42,503 nt of DNA. It comes from RGIG1668 sp045124495 (lineage in GTDB: Bacteria > Bacillota > Clostridia > Lachnospirales > Lachnospiraceae). A program made the position numbers and the translations under genes. The stretch is from contig JBGVLX010000065.1 in the NCBI GenBank assembly GCA_045124495.1, forward strand, positions 1-42,503, written 5' to 3'. The notes below the pieces were generated by a model. It saw only the letters and a program-made list of their open reading frames with translations, made no database searches and had not been told where the DNA came from. This document shows, one piece after another, positions 1 through 8,233 of this stretch. How positions within the stretch are numbered: position 1 is the first letter of the stretch; every line of letters starts with the position of its first letter.

Positions 1-402
1 TATGTTACCAAACCATTTAATCCGGTAGAAGTGATTGCAAGGGTAAAATCGAATTTACGAAGGTATACCATGTTAGGTAGTGTAGTAAAAAAAGAAACTG
101 CCATTAAGGTAAATGGAATCGAGATCGACGACGAAGTCAAACAGGTATTTGTGTATGGAGAAGAGGTGAAACTTACACCGATCGAATACGAAATATTGAA
201 GCTTCTTGCAGGAAGTCCGGGAAAAGTCTTTTCTTCCAAAGAAATTTATCAGAAGGTATGGAAAGATTCTGTTTACGATATGGATGGCACGGACAAGACG
301 GTGGCAGTACATATTAGGCATATACGAGAAAAAATAGAGATTAACCCGGCAGAACCGGAACATATCAAAGTAGTGTGGGGACATGGGTATAAATGTGAAT
401 AG
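1..402 (+). CDS. OmpR/VanR-type response regulator (3' part, cut by window start)
   Basis: Only the C-terminal part is present; the frame is open from base 1 and begins YVTKPFNPVEVIARV, the usual end of a receiver domain (the K-P-F signature). A winged-helix DNA-binding domain of the OmpR type follows, with LTPIEYEILKLL in the first helices, VHIRHIREKIE as recognition helix and VVWGHGYKCE as the terminal wing. It would bind DNA when phosphorylated by the sensor kinase at 636-2597. The stop codon TAG (400-402) is created by the junction with an inserted element: the T is host sequence and AG are the element's first bases. Before insertion the same frame would have ended GAA-TGA, as preserved in the duplicated target at 608-621, so the protein end is unchanged. 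Confidence 0.93.
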   Translation, partial: YVTKPFNPVEVIARVKSNLRRYTMLGSVVKKETAIKVNGIEIDDEVKQVFVYGEEVKLTPIEYEILKLLAGSPGKVFSSKEIYQKVWKDSVYDMDGTDKTVAVHIRHIREKIEINPAEPEHIKVVWGHGYKCE

Positions 403-619
403 GTAATTGCGAAACAATCAAAACTTATATTAGGTGATTCAAAAGAAACAAATACATAAGCAGGTGCTTGGGCGGCCGTCGGTACTTAATGAGCGACTTG
501 TCGCGAATTTAGTACCGCTACGAGCCGAACGCAGCGAAAGCGTGCCTGCATTGTTTTGTTACTTTTGAATCACCCTCACATGAAATATTATAGTTTCGCA
601 ATCACCTATAAATGTGAAT
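389..619. repeat. Target-site duplication flanking element copy 1
   Basis: ATAAATGTGAAT occurs at 389-400 and again at 608-619, directly outside the terminal inverted repeats. One more T on the left (388 and 607) also matches, so the duplication is 12 or 13 bp depending on where the element end is drawn. The left copy is the last codons of the response regulator; the right copy ends 16 bases before the kinase start. Confidence 0.85.
401..607 (+). mobile_element. Palindromic ORF-less mobile element, copy 1
   Basis: A ~207-bp insertion between a response regulator and its kinase. The ends are 15-bp inverted repeats with one mismatch (AGGTAATTGCGAAAC at 401-415, GTTTCGCAATCACCT at 593-607). A second nested pair is perfect over 13 bp (GGTGATTCAAAAG at 433-445, CTTTTGAATCACC at 562-574). 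The centre holds a hairpin from GGTACT (481-486) to AGTACC (511-516) with an inner GCGAC/GTCGC stem. No ORF is present. The flanks are a perfect 12-bp duplication (389-400 and 608-619), the mark of transposition. It resembles a MITE moved by a transposase encoded elsewhere; target duplications this long are known for IS4/IS231-type enzymes. Homologous copies lie at 20206-20412 and, shortened and inverted, at 39859-39935. Confidence 0.85.
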
Positions 620-635
620 GAGAAAGGGTGAAAAG

Positions 636-2597
636 ATGGATAGTAAAAAAATGAATGAGGAGCAAATGAATGGTAAAAAAATGGGGAAATCCTTCCAGGA
701 TGTTTCAATGCTTTTAAATAAGAAAAAATATTTAAGAGAAGTGTTGTTGGCTTTGTGTTTAGCTGTTTTGGTATTTACCGTATTTTTAATTCAGGTATTT
801 CATGATGCAGAGGAATTTAAGAATACCACCGTTGTCAGAAATCTAATCTGTGAACAGGAAGAGTTGGTTCGGGAATATAATATTTTACCAAATCTGGATT
901 CCATGTCAGCTGACGGTCTTGCACCGTATTTTAGAGAGAATGCTTTTTTGGATCCAAATTATCAGTATAAGATAAGGGTAGGAACGAACTCCTATCAGGT
1001 ATTTTCGAATTGGAATGTGGACTATGTGAGTACAGCAAAAGAGGAATATATCATAAAAATCAGTGAGAACTCACTGAAGAATAAGAAAACGAATATTTAC
1101 ATCGAAAGTTATCTGAATAAGGTGCTTACTCCCGAAGGCGAGATCTATAGGACCTATACGATGTTTTCTAAAATTCATAACAATATAAACGGAATGATAG
1201 TATTTTTAGTGGTTATATTTGTTTTTGCGTTGGCACTTGCTTTGAATTTGGTAGTCTTTAGCTTAAAAAAAGACGAAAGAATAGTAGAAGAGTGGAGAAA
1301 CAAAATTCCTTTGGAACTTCTTTTTTGCATATTTTTAGTTGCTTTTTTTGCACTTGTAGCCATAGAATCTGGTAAATTTGAAGTGTTGTCTCAGATTTCT
1401 TATTTTTCTTATGGGGCGATGCTGGTTGAATTATTTACTTGCTTTTTTGTAGCTGTCATAGTGATGGAAACCATTATTTTTAAATGTGCAAATGGGACAC
1501 AAGGAAAAAATAGTATTATTGTGTTAATCGACTCTTTTTTTAGAAGAAAAACAAAACCGGTATATGAGGCTATGGGCACAAAAAAGAAGACATTTTTTGC
1601 TATTATAGCAGTAATGGTTTTAGAAGTAGTTTATCTTGCATTGGTGATAGATTCGAACTGGTATGGTTATGGTTCAAAAGAAAAATTATTTGTTTTGATT
1701 TTTATGGAACTGGGAAAATTCTTCTATAGTCTGTATTTGTATTCTAAGTTCTTCCAAGTACATACCATAACAAAAGAACTACAAAATGGAGAAATAAATG
1801 CTAAGGTGGATACAAAAGGAATGAAGGGTATCCTTTTAGAGCATGGAGAATGCATCAATCATATTTCAGATGGATTAAAAAATGCCATTGCAGAAAAAAT
1901 GAAAAGCGAACATCTTAAGGTGGAACTGATTACCAATGTTTCCCATGATATAAAAACCCCACTTACCTCGATTATTAATTATGTGGATTTGATGAAAAAA
2001 GAAGAAACAGAGAATCCTAAGATAAAAGAATATCTAGATATCGTGGATAAACAGTCCTTACGCTTAAAAGACCTTACGGACAATGTAATTGAGGCTTCTA
2101 AGGCGGCTACGGGGAATGTTGAGGTAAATTTAACGGATATTAATGTAGGGGAGATGATATCCCAGGCACTTGGGGAGTATGAAAATAAATTTAGTAAAAT
2201 GAATCTGCAAACGGTTTATACACCGGGGGAAGTGACTCATATTGCATCAGGGGACGGAAAACTTTTATGGCGTGTGCTGGATAATTTGTTTTCTAATGTA
2301 AATAAATATACCTTGGAAGGAACCAGATTTTATATTAATATTGACGAAACGCAGGATTTTTGTGTGATATCGTTAAAAAATATTTCAAAATATCAGTTAA
2401 ATATTTCAGCAGAGGAATTGTCCCAAAGATTTGTTAGGGGAGATGCCTCTCGAAATACACAGGGAAATGGACTTGGTTTGTCCATTGCACAAAGTCTGAT
2501 GTCACTGCAAGGTGGGGAATTAAAACTGGATATCAACGGAGATTTATTTGTTGCAACCATTTATCTGGAAAAGAAGAGGGATCGTTTGGAAAACTAA
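636..2597 (+). CDS. Membrane sensor histidine kinase
   Basis: About 653 residues. The N-terminus has a membrane helix (LREVLLALCLAVLVFTVFL), an outside segment of roughly 130 residues, then about five more helices between residues 185 and 370, and a C-terminal HisKA/HATPase pair. The phospho-acceptor box reads NVSHDIKTPLTSI with His near residue 437; the N box is RVLDNLFSNVNKYT and the G box is GNGLGLSIAQSL near residue 610. The start is ATG 636, with AAAGGGTG at 623-630; an upstream ATG at 618 lies inside the target duplication and lacks a ribosome site. It is the partner of the regulator at 1-402. Removing the inserted element restores a 14-nt gap between the two genes. The six-helix sensor region is larger than in classical VanS; the signal is unknown. 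Confidence 0.9.
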   Translation: MDSKKMNEEQMNGKKMGKSFQDVSMLLNKKKYLREVLLALCLAVLVFTVFLIQVFHDAEEFKNTTVVRNLICEQEELVREYNILPNLDSMSADGLAPYFRENAFLDPNYQYKIRVGTNSYQVFSNWNVDYVSTAKEEYIIKISENSLKNKKTNIYIESYLNKVLTPEGEIYRTYTMFSKIHNNINGMIVFLVVIFVFALALALNLVVFSLKKDERIVEEWRNKIPLELLFCIFLVAFFALVAIESGKFEVLSQISYFSYGAMLVELFTCFFVAVIVMETIIFKCANGTQGKNSIIVLIDSFFRRKTKPVYEAMGTKKKTFFAIIAVMVLEVVYLALVIDSNWYGYGSKEKLFVLIFMELGKFFYSLYLYSKFFQVHTITKELQNGEINAKVDTKGMKGILLEHGECINHISDGLKNAIAEKMKSEHLKVELITNVSHDIKTPLTSIINYVDLMKKEETENPKIKEYLDIVDKQSLRLKDLTDNVIEASKAATGNVEVNLTDINVGEMISQALGEYENKFSKMNLQTVYTPGEVTHIASGDGKLLWRVLDNLFSNVNKYTLEGTRFYINIDETQDFCVISLKNISKYQLNISAEELSQRFVRGDASRNTQGNGLGLSIAQSLMSLQGGELKLDINGDLFVATIYLEKKRDRLEN

Positions 2598-2622
2598 TGC
2601 ACTAAAAAAAATAAATATAAGC

Positions 2623-2667
2623 AAAAAACAGACAGAAATGTTAGGTACATTTTTGTCTGTTTTTTTG
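2623..2667 (+). terminator. Rho-independent terminator after sensor kinase
   Basis: An A-rich left arm with CAGACAGAAATG pairs with CATTTTTGTCTG and runs into a T7 tract, 26 bases after the kinase stop. Confidence 0.85.
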
Positions 2668-2884
2668 TACGATGCACAAAAAAGGTATATCAAGATACAA
2701 CATGAATCAAGGTATAGAAAAACAAAACAGGAAGGTTTTTAAAAAATTTTTATGGAGGAGGGTAAGTTTGGTATTTTTGTATGTTAGGTGTGAAGAAATC
2801 GTAATTTATTCGTGAAAAATCATGAAAAGAAAATTGTGGAATATATTTTGAGAGTGTGTTATAGTGCAAATGGAGGTGACAGAT

Positions 2885-3292
2885 GTGAAGGTTAAGAAGA
2901 AACAGATTCTTTGTCTTATTTTGACATTATTTGTATTTTTCTCAGGGATGTGCTTAGAAAATATAAAAGCAGATTCTTTGTTTTTGTTCACATCAGAAGA
3001 AGAACCTCTTTCTTATGTAGGAACATGTGATGTTGCTATTTCAGATACTAATCTATGTACTACTGAGATGTTGGGTCTGAATCACCTTTCCTATGTGGGA
3101 CAATTTGCAAATAAAACCGCATATAGTAAGAAAAATATACAGGTGTCCTTGGATATTTTTCTTATAGATGCAGGTTCTGGATCCCTTTCTAATTTCTTTG
3201 AAACAGTGCACGCAGTAGAATTACATAAACTGTGTCACCGTTTTGTTGTCTTAAATTATATTCATAATGCAGATGGTAAAAAACGAAGTTAA
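2885..3292 (+). CDS. Small secreted protein, unknown function
   Basis: About 135 residues. I place the start at GTG 2885 because GGAGG at 2872-2876 is 8 nt upstream; the longer frame from 2864 would swallow this ribosome site. The N-terminus is a clear Sec signal (MKVKKKQ, then ILCLILTLFVFFSG) with likely cleavage after NIKA. A cysteine near the end of the hydrophobic core is not in a good lipobox (SGMC). The mature part holds two LSYVG motifs about 40 residues apart (PLSYVGTCD, NHLSYVGQFA) and a histidine/cysteine-containing tail (VELHKLCHRF). I recognise no family. A weak promoter (TTGTGG 2834-2839, 17 nt, TGTTAT 2857-2862) precedes it, so it is probably monocistronic. Confidence 0.6.
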   Translation: MKVKKKQILCLILTLFVFFSGMCLENIKADSLFLFTSEEEPLSYVGTCDVAISDTNLCTTEMLGLNHLSYVGQFANKTAYSKKNIQVSLDIFLIDAGSGSLSNFFETVHAVELHKLCHRFVVLNYIHNADGKKRS

Positions 3293-3304
3293 TTCATAAC
3301 TCCA

Positions 3305-3500
3305 AGTGATACATGAATGAAATAGTAAGGTACCATATGATAGGTATGTCATGAATCATTGAGGAGCATAATTCCGAGAAAACCTATGTAACTATATCAT
3401 GGACGTGTCATAAAGCGAAAAAGCTTTTAAAAAAAGTTTTTTGTGGCACTTGAAAACGCCATTATTACATAGGTTTGTTTCAGTGCGTAAAAATTTGCAG
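3305..3500 (+). other. Structured untranslated leader before the phosphate transporter
   Basis: The 266-bp gap before the small membrane protein has no convincing ORF but much secondary structure. A perfect 12-bp stem joins AAACCTATGTAA (3380-3391) to TTACATAGGTTT (3465-3476). Inside it GTGTCAT pairs, with wobbles, with GTGGCAC, and an A/T-rich hairpin sits in the centre. The 5' part (3346-3362) contains GGTATGTCATGAATCATTGAGG, which resembles the 3' side of the RNA motifs at 12396-12505 and 37387-37487. It may be a riboswitch-like leader; the resemblance is short and could be chance. Confidence 0.35.
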
Positions 3501-3558
3501 CTGTTAGGGTAGAAACTCTGGGCTGTTGTAGAATGTGTTTAAATGGAGGAATGAAAGA

Positions 3559-3699
3559 ATGAATATTTTCGTTGGAATCATGGCTGCCATTGTTTTCGGT
3601 GCCGGTATATGGGGCTGGTGGCTTGAAAATGGAGGCAATAAAAGGAATAAAGAAGAAGAAACAGAGAATACAATGTTAGAAGAACAAAAGAAAGGGTAA
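3559..3699 (+). CDS. Small single-pass membrane protein upstream of Na/Pi cotransporter
   Basis: A 46-residue ORF starting at ATG 3559 with TGGAGGA about 8 nt upstream. Residues 1-22 are a hydrophobic helix rich in Gly, Ile and Trp (GIMAAIVFGAGIWGWW); the remaining residues form a highly charged Lys/Glu tail, so the C-terminus is probably cytoplasmic. It ends 12 nt before the cotransporter start, and the intervening bases hold that gene's ribosome site, so the two are surely co-transcribed. No known family is recognised. It could be a small regulatory or assembly subunit of the transporter. The evidence for coding is the good ribosome site, membrane-plus-charged-tail layout and tight coupling. 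Confidence 0.6.
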   Translation: MNIFVGIMAAIVFGAGIWGWWLENGGNKRNKEEETENTMLEEQKKG

Positions 3700-3711
3700 T
3701 GGAGGAACAAC

Positions 3712-5358
3712 ATGACATTTACAGATTTAATGGGACTACTTGGTGGATTGGCTTTATTTTTATATGGTATGCAGATGATGAGTACCGGTTTGGAGGCTGC
3801 GGCAGGAAATAAAATGAAAGTAATTCTAGAGAAACTTACTGCCAATCGATTTGTTGGTGTATTGGTGGGTGCAGGAATTACCGCAGTAATACAGTCTTCT
3901 TCCGCAACTACAGTTATGGTAGTAGGATTCGTAAATTCAGGAATGATGACGTTAAAACAGGCTGTATGGATTATTATGGGTGCTAATATCGGTACCACCA
4001 TTACCGGACAGCTGATTGCTTTAGATGTAGGGGAAATTGCTCCTTTGGTGGCATTTGTCGGTGTGGCAGCTATTGTATTTTTAAAGAATGAGAAAGTCCA
4101 GCATATAGGAGAAATTCTGGCGGGCTTAGGTGTTCTTTTTATTGGAATGGATATGATGAGCGGAGCTATGAAGCCTTTAGCGAATTCAGAAGAATTTGTA
4201 AGTATTTTGACAAAGTTTGAAAATCCATTTTTGGGAATTCTAGCAGGAACGGTATTTACGGCTTTGATTCAGTCTTCTTCGGCCTCTGTTGGTATCCTTC
4301 AGGCTTTGGCAGGAAGTGGGGTCATTGGATTAAACAGTGCAGCTTTCGTTTTATTTGGTCAAAACATCGGTACTTGTATTACAGCACTTTTAGCATCTGT
4401 GGGAACCAGTAGAAATGCAAAGAGATCCACATTGATTCATATTATGTTTAATGTGATTGGTACCATTGTGTTTACTATATTATGTCTGGCAACTCCGTTG
4501 ATTTCTCTGGTACAGGGCTGGACGCCGGGAAATGTGCCGGCCCAGATAGCTAATTTACATACTACATTTAATATTGTTACCACCATACTTTTAATTCCCT
4601 TTGGTGCAGGGCTTACTAAACTGGCAACCTTAATATTAAAGGATAAAGCGGAAGAGGTAGATGATGAAGTAAAAGTACATTATCTGTTGGATATCAAGCA
4701 TATCAATACGGAAAAGTTAGGTGCTTATGTCATTTGTCTGGAAAGTATTAAAAAAGAACTGATGCGTATGCTGGATATGTCAAAGAGCAATGTTTTAGAA
4801 GCTTTTGATGTGTTTAAAAAACAGGATAAGGCAAAATATGAAGCCATTGAAAAAAGAGAAGAGTATGTAGATTACCTGAACAAAGAAATCTCAAAATATA
4901 TTACCAGTGCAGTGACCCATGAAGGCACCAGTAGTGGTAGTACGGTATTTAATGCTTTGTATGCAATTACCAGTAACATAGAAAGAATCAGTGACCATGC
5001 CATGAATATTGCAGGTTACTCTCACATGATTGCAGAAAAGAAGATCAATTTTTCTGAACATGCCCAAAATGAGATTCTTGAGTTAAAGGGAATTTGTAAT
5101 AAATTGTTTGACTTGCTGAATCAAAGACCGGCAGATGTGGTTGACTGGCATGAAAAGGTGGCCTGTATGGAGCAAAAAATCGATGATGTCACAGTGCAGT
5201 ATCGAAACAATATGTTTGTGAGAATACAGCAAGGTTCCTGCTCCGATGAAGGAAGTATTTTGTTTTCTGAAATGTTGACGGATTTTGAAAGAATCGGAGA
5301 CCATGCACTTAATATTTCCAATGAGATGTTAAAAATTGCAATGGTTGAAAATAAATAA
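3712..5358 (+). CDS. Na+/phosphate cotransporter with C-terminal PhoU domain
   Basis: A 548-residue membrane protein of the NptA/Na-Pi cotransporter family. The two inverted transport repeats each carry the hallmark QSSSA motif (IQSSSATTVMVVGF near residue 60, IQSSSASVGILQAL near residue 186), and GANIGTT / GQNIGTC follow each. The membrane part ends near residue 310. The last ~220 residues are helical and PhoU-like, with the paired motifs ERISDHAMNIA and FERIGDHALNIS. Bacterial members move phosphate with sodium; the PhoU part is thought to gate transport by phosphate status. The start ATG 3712 has GGAGGA 5 nt upstream. It follows a 46-residue membrane protein and a structured leader. Length is normal for the family. 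Confidence 0.93.
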   Translation: MTFTDLMGLLGGLALFLYGMQMMSTGLEAAAGNKMKVILEKLTANRFVGVLVGAGITAVIQSSSATTVMVVGFVNSGMMTLKQAVWIIMGANIGTTITGQLIALDVGEIAPLVAFVGVAAIVFLKNEKVQHIGEILAGLGVLFIGMDMMSGAMKPLANSEEFVSILTKFENPFLGILAGTVFTALIQSSSASVGILQALAGSGVIGLNSAAFVLFGQNIGTCITALLASVGTSRNAKRSTLIHIMFNVIGTIVFTILCLATPLISLVQGWTPGNVPAQIANLHTTFNIVTTILLIPFGAGLTKLATLILKDKAEEVDDEVKVHYLLDIKHINTEKLGAYVICLESIKKELMRMLDMSKSNVLEAFDVFKKQDKAKYEAIEKREEYVDYLNKEISKYITSAVTHEGTSSGSTVFNALYAITSNIERISDHAMNIAGYSHMIAEKKINFSEHAQNEILELKGICNKLFDLLNQRPADVVDWHEKVACMEQKIDDVTVQYRNNMFVRIQQGSCSDEGSILFSEMLTDFERIGDHALNISNEMLKIAMVENK

Positions 5359-5426
5359 AATGAAATGATGTATGCACATAATGATTGATGGAGTTTGGAG
5401 TTTTAATCCATGATAAGAGGTAAGCT

Positions 5427-6275
5427 ATGATTAAGAATGTGTTAAAAGGTATCCTAATCGGAATTTCTAATATTTTACCCGGTGTCAGTGGTGGCACTAT
5501 GGCGGTTTCCATGGGAATTTATGATAAGTTGATTCATTGTGTCAACCATTTATTGAAAGAATTTAAGAAAAATGTATTGTTTTTGTTTCCCATTGCCATA
5601 GGAATGGTGATTGCCATTATCGCCAGTGCATTTGGCATTGACTATCTGTTTGAAACCTATCCGGTTCAGACGAATTTATTATTTATTGGTCTAATTTTAG
5701 GTGGACTTCCGACTATTTATGATAAGGTAAAGGGAGTCACCGTAAGACCGGGGCATATCCTTTGTGTAGTACTGTTATTCCTGCTTGTGATAGGAATGGC
5801 GCTGCTAAATGACAAACAGGGTGGAGCAGCAGTGATTGGTACCGGAATGATGGATCTGGTGAAGTTATTTCTGGTGGGGGTCATTGCGGCGGCGACCATG
5901 GTAATTCCAGGTGTCAGCGGTTCCATGATGCTGTTATTGCTAGGATATTATAATCCGATTCTGGATGCCATTAAGGAATTTGTGGCAGCCTTGCTGAAAT
6001 GGGATATGGAAGCTATGGCAAAAGTACTGTTTCTATTGATTCCTTTTGGTATTGGTGTGATTGTAGGAATTGTACTGATTGCAAGACTGATGGAATTTGT
6101 ATTTGAAAAATATCCCCACTATGCATATTGGTCCATCATTGGTTTGTTGCTGGCTTCACCCATAGCCATTTTGATGGTGGGAAATTTCCCAAAGATTACT
6201 TTGGTGAGTGTAGTTACTGGAATCATTACATTGGGATTAGGATGGTTCATTGCAGGAAAATTGGGTGAAAAATAA
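5427..6275 (+). CDS. DUF368 membrane protein (PopT-like polyprenyl-phosphate translocase family)
   Basis: A 282-residue multi-helix membrane protein. It shows the two family signatures: GISNILPGVSGGTMAVSMG near the N-terminus and MVIPGVSGSMMLLLLGYY near residue 165. These inverted PGVSG repeats define DUF368. Members have been linked to recycling of undecaprenyl phosphate across the membrane for cell-wall synthesis. The start is ATG 5427 with AGAGGTAAG upstream. It sits 68 bp after the Na/Pi cotransporter on the same strand and may be in its operon, with no terminator seen between. The specific role here is inferred from the family only. Confidence 0.88.
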   Translation: MIKNVLKGILIGISNILPGVSGGTMAVSMGIYDKLIHCVNHLLKEFKKNVLFLFPIAIGMVIAIIASAFGIDYLFETYPVQTNLLFIGLILGGLPTIYDKVKGVTVRPGHILCVVLLFLLVIGMALLNDKQGGAAVIGTGMMDLVKLFLVGVIAAATMVIPGVSGSMMLLLLGYYNPILDAIKEFVAALLKWDMEAMAKVLFLLIPFGIGVIVGIVLIARLMEFVFEKYPHYAYWSIIGLLLASPIAILMVGNFPKITLVSVVTGIITLGLGWFIAGKLGEK

Positions 6276-6325
6276 TATAGAATTATGGTGACAAAAAGTG
6301 TATAATAATTTGTAGGCAGCAAGGG

Positions 6326-6413
6326 GGCTGTCGCATCTGGAAAATTTCTACAGGATATGGGGGTTTTACATATCATTCCATGTCTTGCGATTTTTTCACT
6401 TGGTGCGACAGCC
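6326..6413. repeat. 88-bp inverted-repeat element before the antiporter
   Basis: Perfect 10-bp arms GGCTGTCGCA (6326-6335) and TGCGACAGCC (6404-6413) enclose 68 bp. The GGGGGCTGTCGCA end resembles insertion-sequence termini, so this may be a tiny MITE; it could also be a leader hairpin. It covers the upstream part of the long open frame beginning at 6357, supporting the later start at 6435. Confidence 0.55.
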
Positions 6414-6434
6414 TTAATTATTAAGATAGGAAAG

Positions 6435-8033
6435 ATGATACAAATGACAGGATATGTTTTATGTGTGGCCGGTATTATATTGCTTTGTGTACTGGCAGAA
6501 AAGTTTTCAGATAAATTTGGCATGCCGGCTTTGATTTTATTCATGTTTATCGGTATGTTGTTCGGAAGTGATGGAATTTTTGGAATTCCTTTTGATAATT
6601 TCTCCCTTGCGGAAAATGTTTGTTCCATTGCTTTGGTGTTTATCATGTTCTATGGTGGATTTAATACGAAGTGGAGTGCCGCAAAACCTGTGGCTGGAAA
6701 GGCAATCGTGTTGTCCACCTTAGGGGTGGTGATTACTGCTGGCATTACTACTTTATTGTGTAAATTTCTTTTGGGACTGTCTTTGCAGGAAAGTTTTTTA
6801 ATCGGAGCGGTACTTTCGTCTACAGATGCTGCCAGTGTGTTTGCAATTCTTAGAAAAAAGAAACTGAATTTAAAGGATGGAACTGCTTCTATTCTGGAAG
6901 TGGAAAGTGGTAGTAATGATCCGATTTCCTATATGCTTACCATTATTTCCGTTAGCCTCATGGGGGATTCTGGAACCGGAAGCATTGCAGGATTAATCAC
7001 GTTACAGATTGTGTTTGGTATTTTAGTAGGTGTTTTGATTGCATTTTTATCCCTATTGATTTTAACAAAGACCAGTCTGGTGTCAGAAGGACTGGATACG
7101 ATTTTTATGATTGCCATGGTGTTTGTATGCTATGGTGTTACTACGGTTGTAAAGGGAAATGCTTATCTTAGTTTGTATCTTTTGGGAATCATCATTGGTA
7201 ACAGCAGGATAAAGAATAAGCAGACATTGATTCCTTTCTTTGATGGAGTCACTAGTTTATCTCAGATATTGATTTTCTTTTTGATTGGATTGTTGAGTTT
7301 TCCACATCAGATGCCTGAGATTATGCCACAAGCATTGGCCATCGTTGTGATACTAACTGTGATTGCAAGACCAGTGGCGGTGTTTTTGCTAATGGTGCCA
7401 TATCGTTGTGGGCTAAGACAATGTATGCTGATTTCCTGGGCGGGACTTAGAGGTGCTTCTTCTTCTGTATTTGCCATTATGGCGGTGGCTGCAGGAATTA
7501 CCATGAAACAGGATTTGTTCCATATCGTATTTACGGTGTCTTTATTTTCGGTTGCCATTCAGGGGACTTTGTTACCTTTTATGGCAAAGAAGTTACGGAT
7601 GGTGGATGATACCGCGGATGTAAGCAAGACCTTCAATGATTATCAGGAGGAAACGTCCTTCCAGCTAATGAGAATGCATATTCCAAAAGGGCATAACTGG
7701 GCCAATAAAAAGGTGAAAGAGGTGTCCATGCCTACTGGTTCCCTTGCAATTATGATTAAACGGGGGAAGGAAACCATTATTACGAAGGGGGATACTTTGA
7801 TTTTGCCGGGAGATAATGTGATTCTGAGTGTACCTCCTTATACGCCATCTGAAAATGAGCAGTTAAATGAGCAGGTAATTGCGAAGGAGCATGAATGGTG
7901 CGATAAAGCCATCGGTGATTTGAAACTAAGTGCCAATGAGCTGATTGCCATGGTGATTCGTGGGGAGGAAACCATTATTCCGGATGGAAAAACGGTGATT
8001 CAGGCTGGAGATGTAGTGGTGGTTTATAGGTAA
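6435..8033 (+). CDS. CPA1-family K+(Na+)/H+ antiporter with two TrkA-C domains
   Basis: About 532 residues. The family is NhaP2/CvrA: an N-terminal helix then AEKFSDKFGMPALILFMFIG, with the exchanger core running to about residue 385 and the conserved segments STDAASVFAIL and VESGSNDPISY, whose acidic residues bind the cation in this family. Two successive TrkA-C (RCK-C) ligand-binding modules follow: residues ~400-460 (MPTGSLAIMIKRGKETIITKGDTLILPGD) and ~475-532 (LSANELIAMVIRGEETIIPDGKTVIQAGD). The start ATG 6435 has AGGAAAG just upstream and gives the normal family N-terminus. Expected role: export of K+ or Na+ with nucleotide control through TrkA-C. A strong terminator follows at 8109. Confidence 0.9.
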   Translation: MIQMTGYVLCVAGIILLCVLAEKFSDKFGMPALILFMFIGMLFGSDGIFGIPFDNFSLAENVCSIALVFIMFYGGFNTKWSAAKPVAGKAIVLSTLGVVITAGITTLLCKFLLGLSLQESFLIGAVLSSTDAASVFAILRKKKLNLKDGTASILEVESGSNDPISYMLTIISVSLMGDSGTGSIAGLITLQIVFGILVGVLIAFLSLLILTKTSLVSEGLDTIFMIAMVFVCYGVTTVVKGNAYLSLYLLGIIIGNSRIKNKQTLIPFFDGVTSLSQILIFFLIGLLSFPHQMPEIMPQALAIVVILTVIARPVAVFLLMVPYRCGLRQCMLISWAGLRGASSSVFAIMAVAAGITMKQDLFHIVFTVSLFSVAIQGTLLPFMAKKLRMVDDTADVSKTFNDYQEETSFQLMRMHIPKGHNWANKKVKEVSMPTGSLAIMIKRGKETIITKGDTLILPGDNVILSVPPYTPSENEQLNEQVIAKEHEWCDKAIGDLKLSANELIAMVIRGEETIIPDGKTVIQAGDVVVVYR

Positions 8034-8108
8034 GAGATATAAAATATTTGGAAAAGCATGTTTTAAAGTGCATTTTCGTTGTTACAAAGTTGGTTGAAAT
8101 TAATATGT

Positions 8109-8147
8109 AGAGGGTATTTTCTAAAAAATTTAGAAATATCCTCTTTT
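8109..8147 (+). terminator. Terminator after the antiporter
   Basis: GAGGGTATTTTCTAAA (8110-8125) pairs with TTTAGAAATATCCTC (8129-8143) over about 15 bp and is followed by TTTT. It ends the cotransporter-DUF368-antiporter stretch. Confidence 0.75.
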
Positions 8148-8233
8148 GGCATAGGTAGCGATTGAAAAGGTAAAATGGGGAAATGACAGTAAGAAGCGAG
8201 GAAAGTGGTGAATGGAAGAAAGTGAGAGAAGGT

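Noticed and set aside
2548..2742. 64-codon ORF overlapping the kinase end
   Set aside because: Most of it is the kinase gene in another frame followed by the terminator; no ribosome site.
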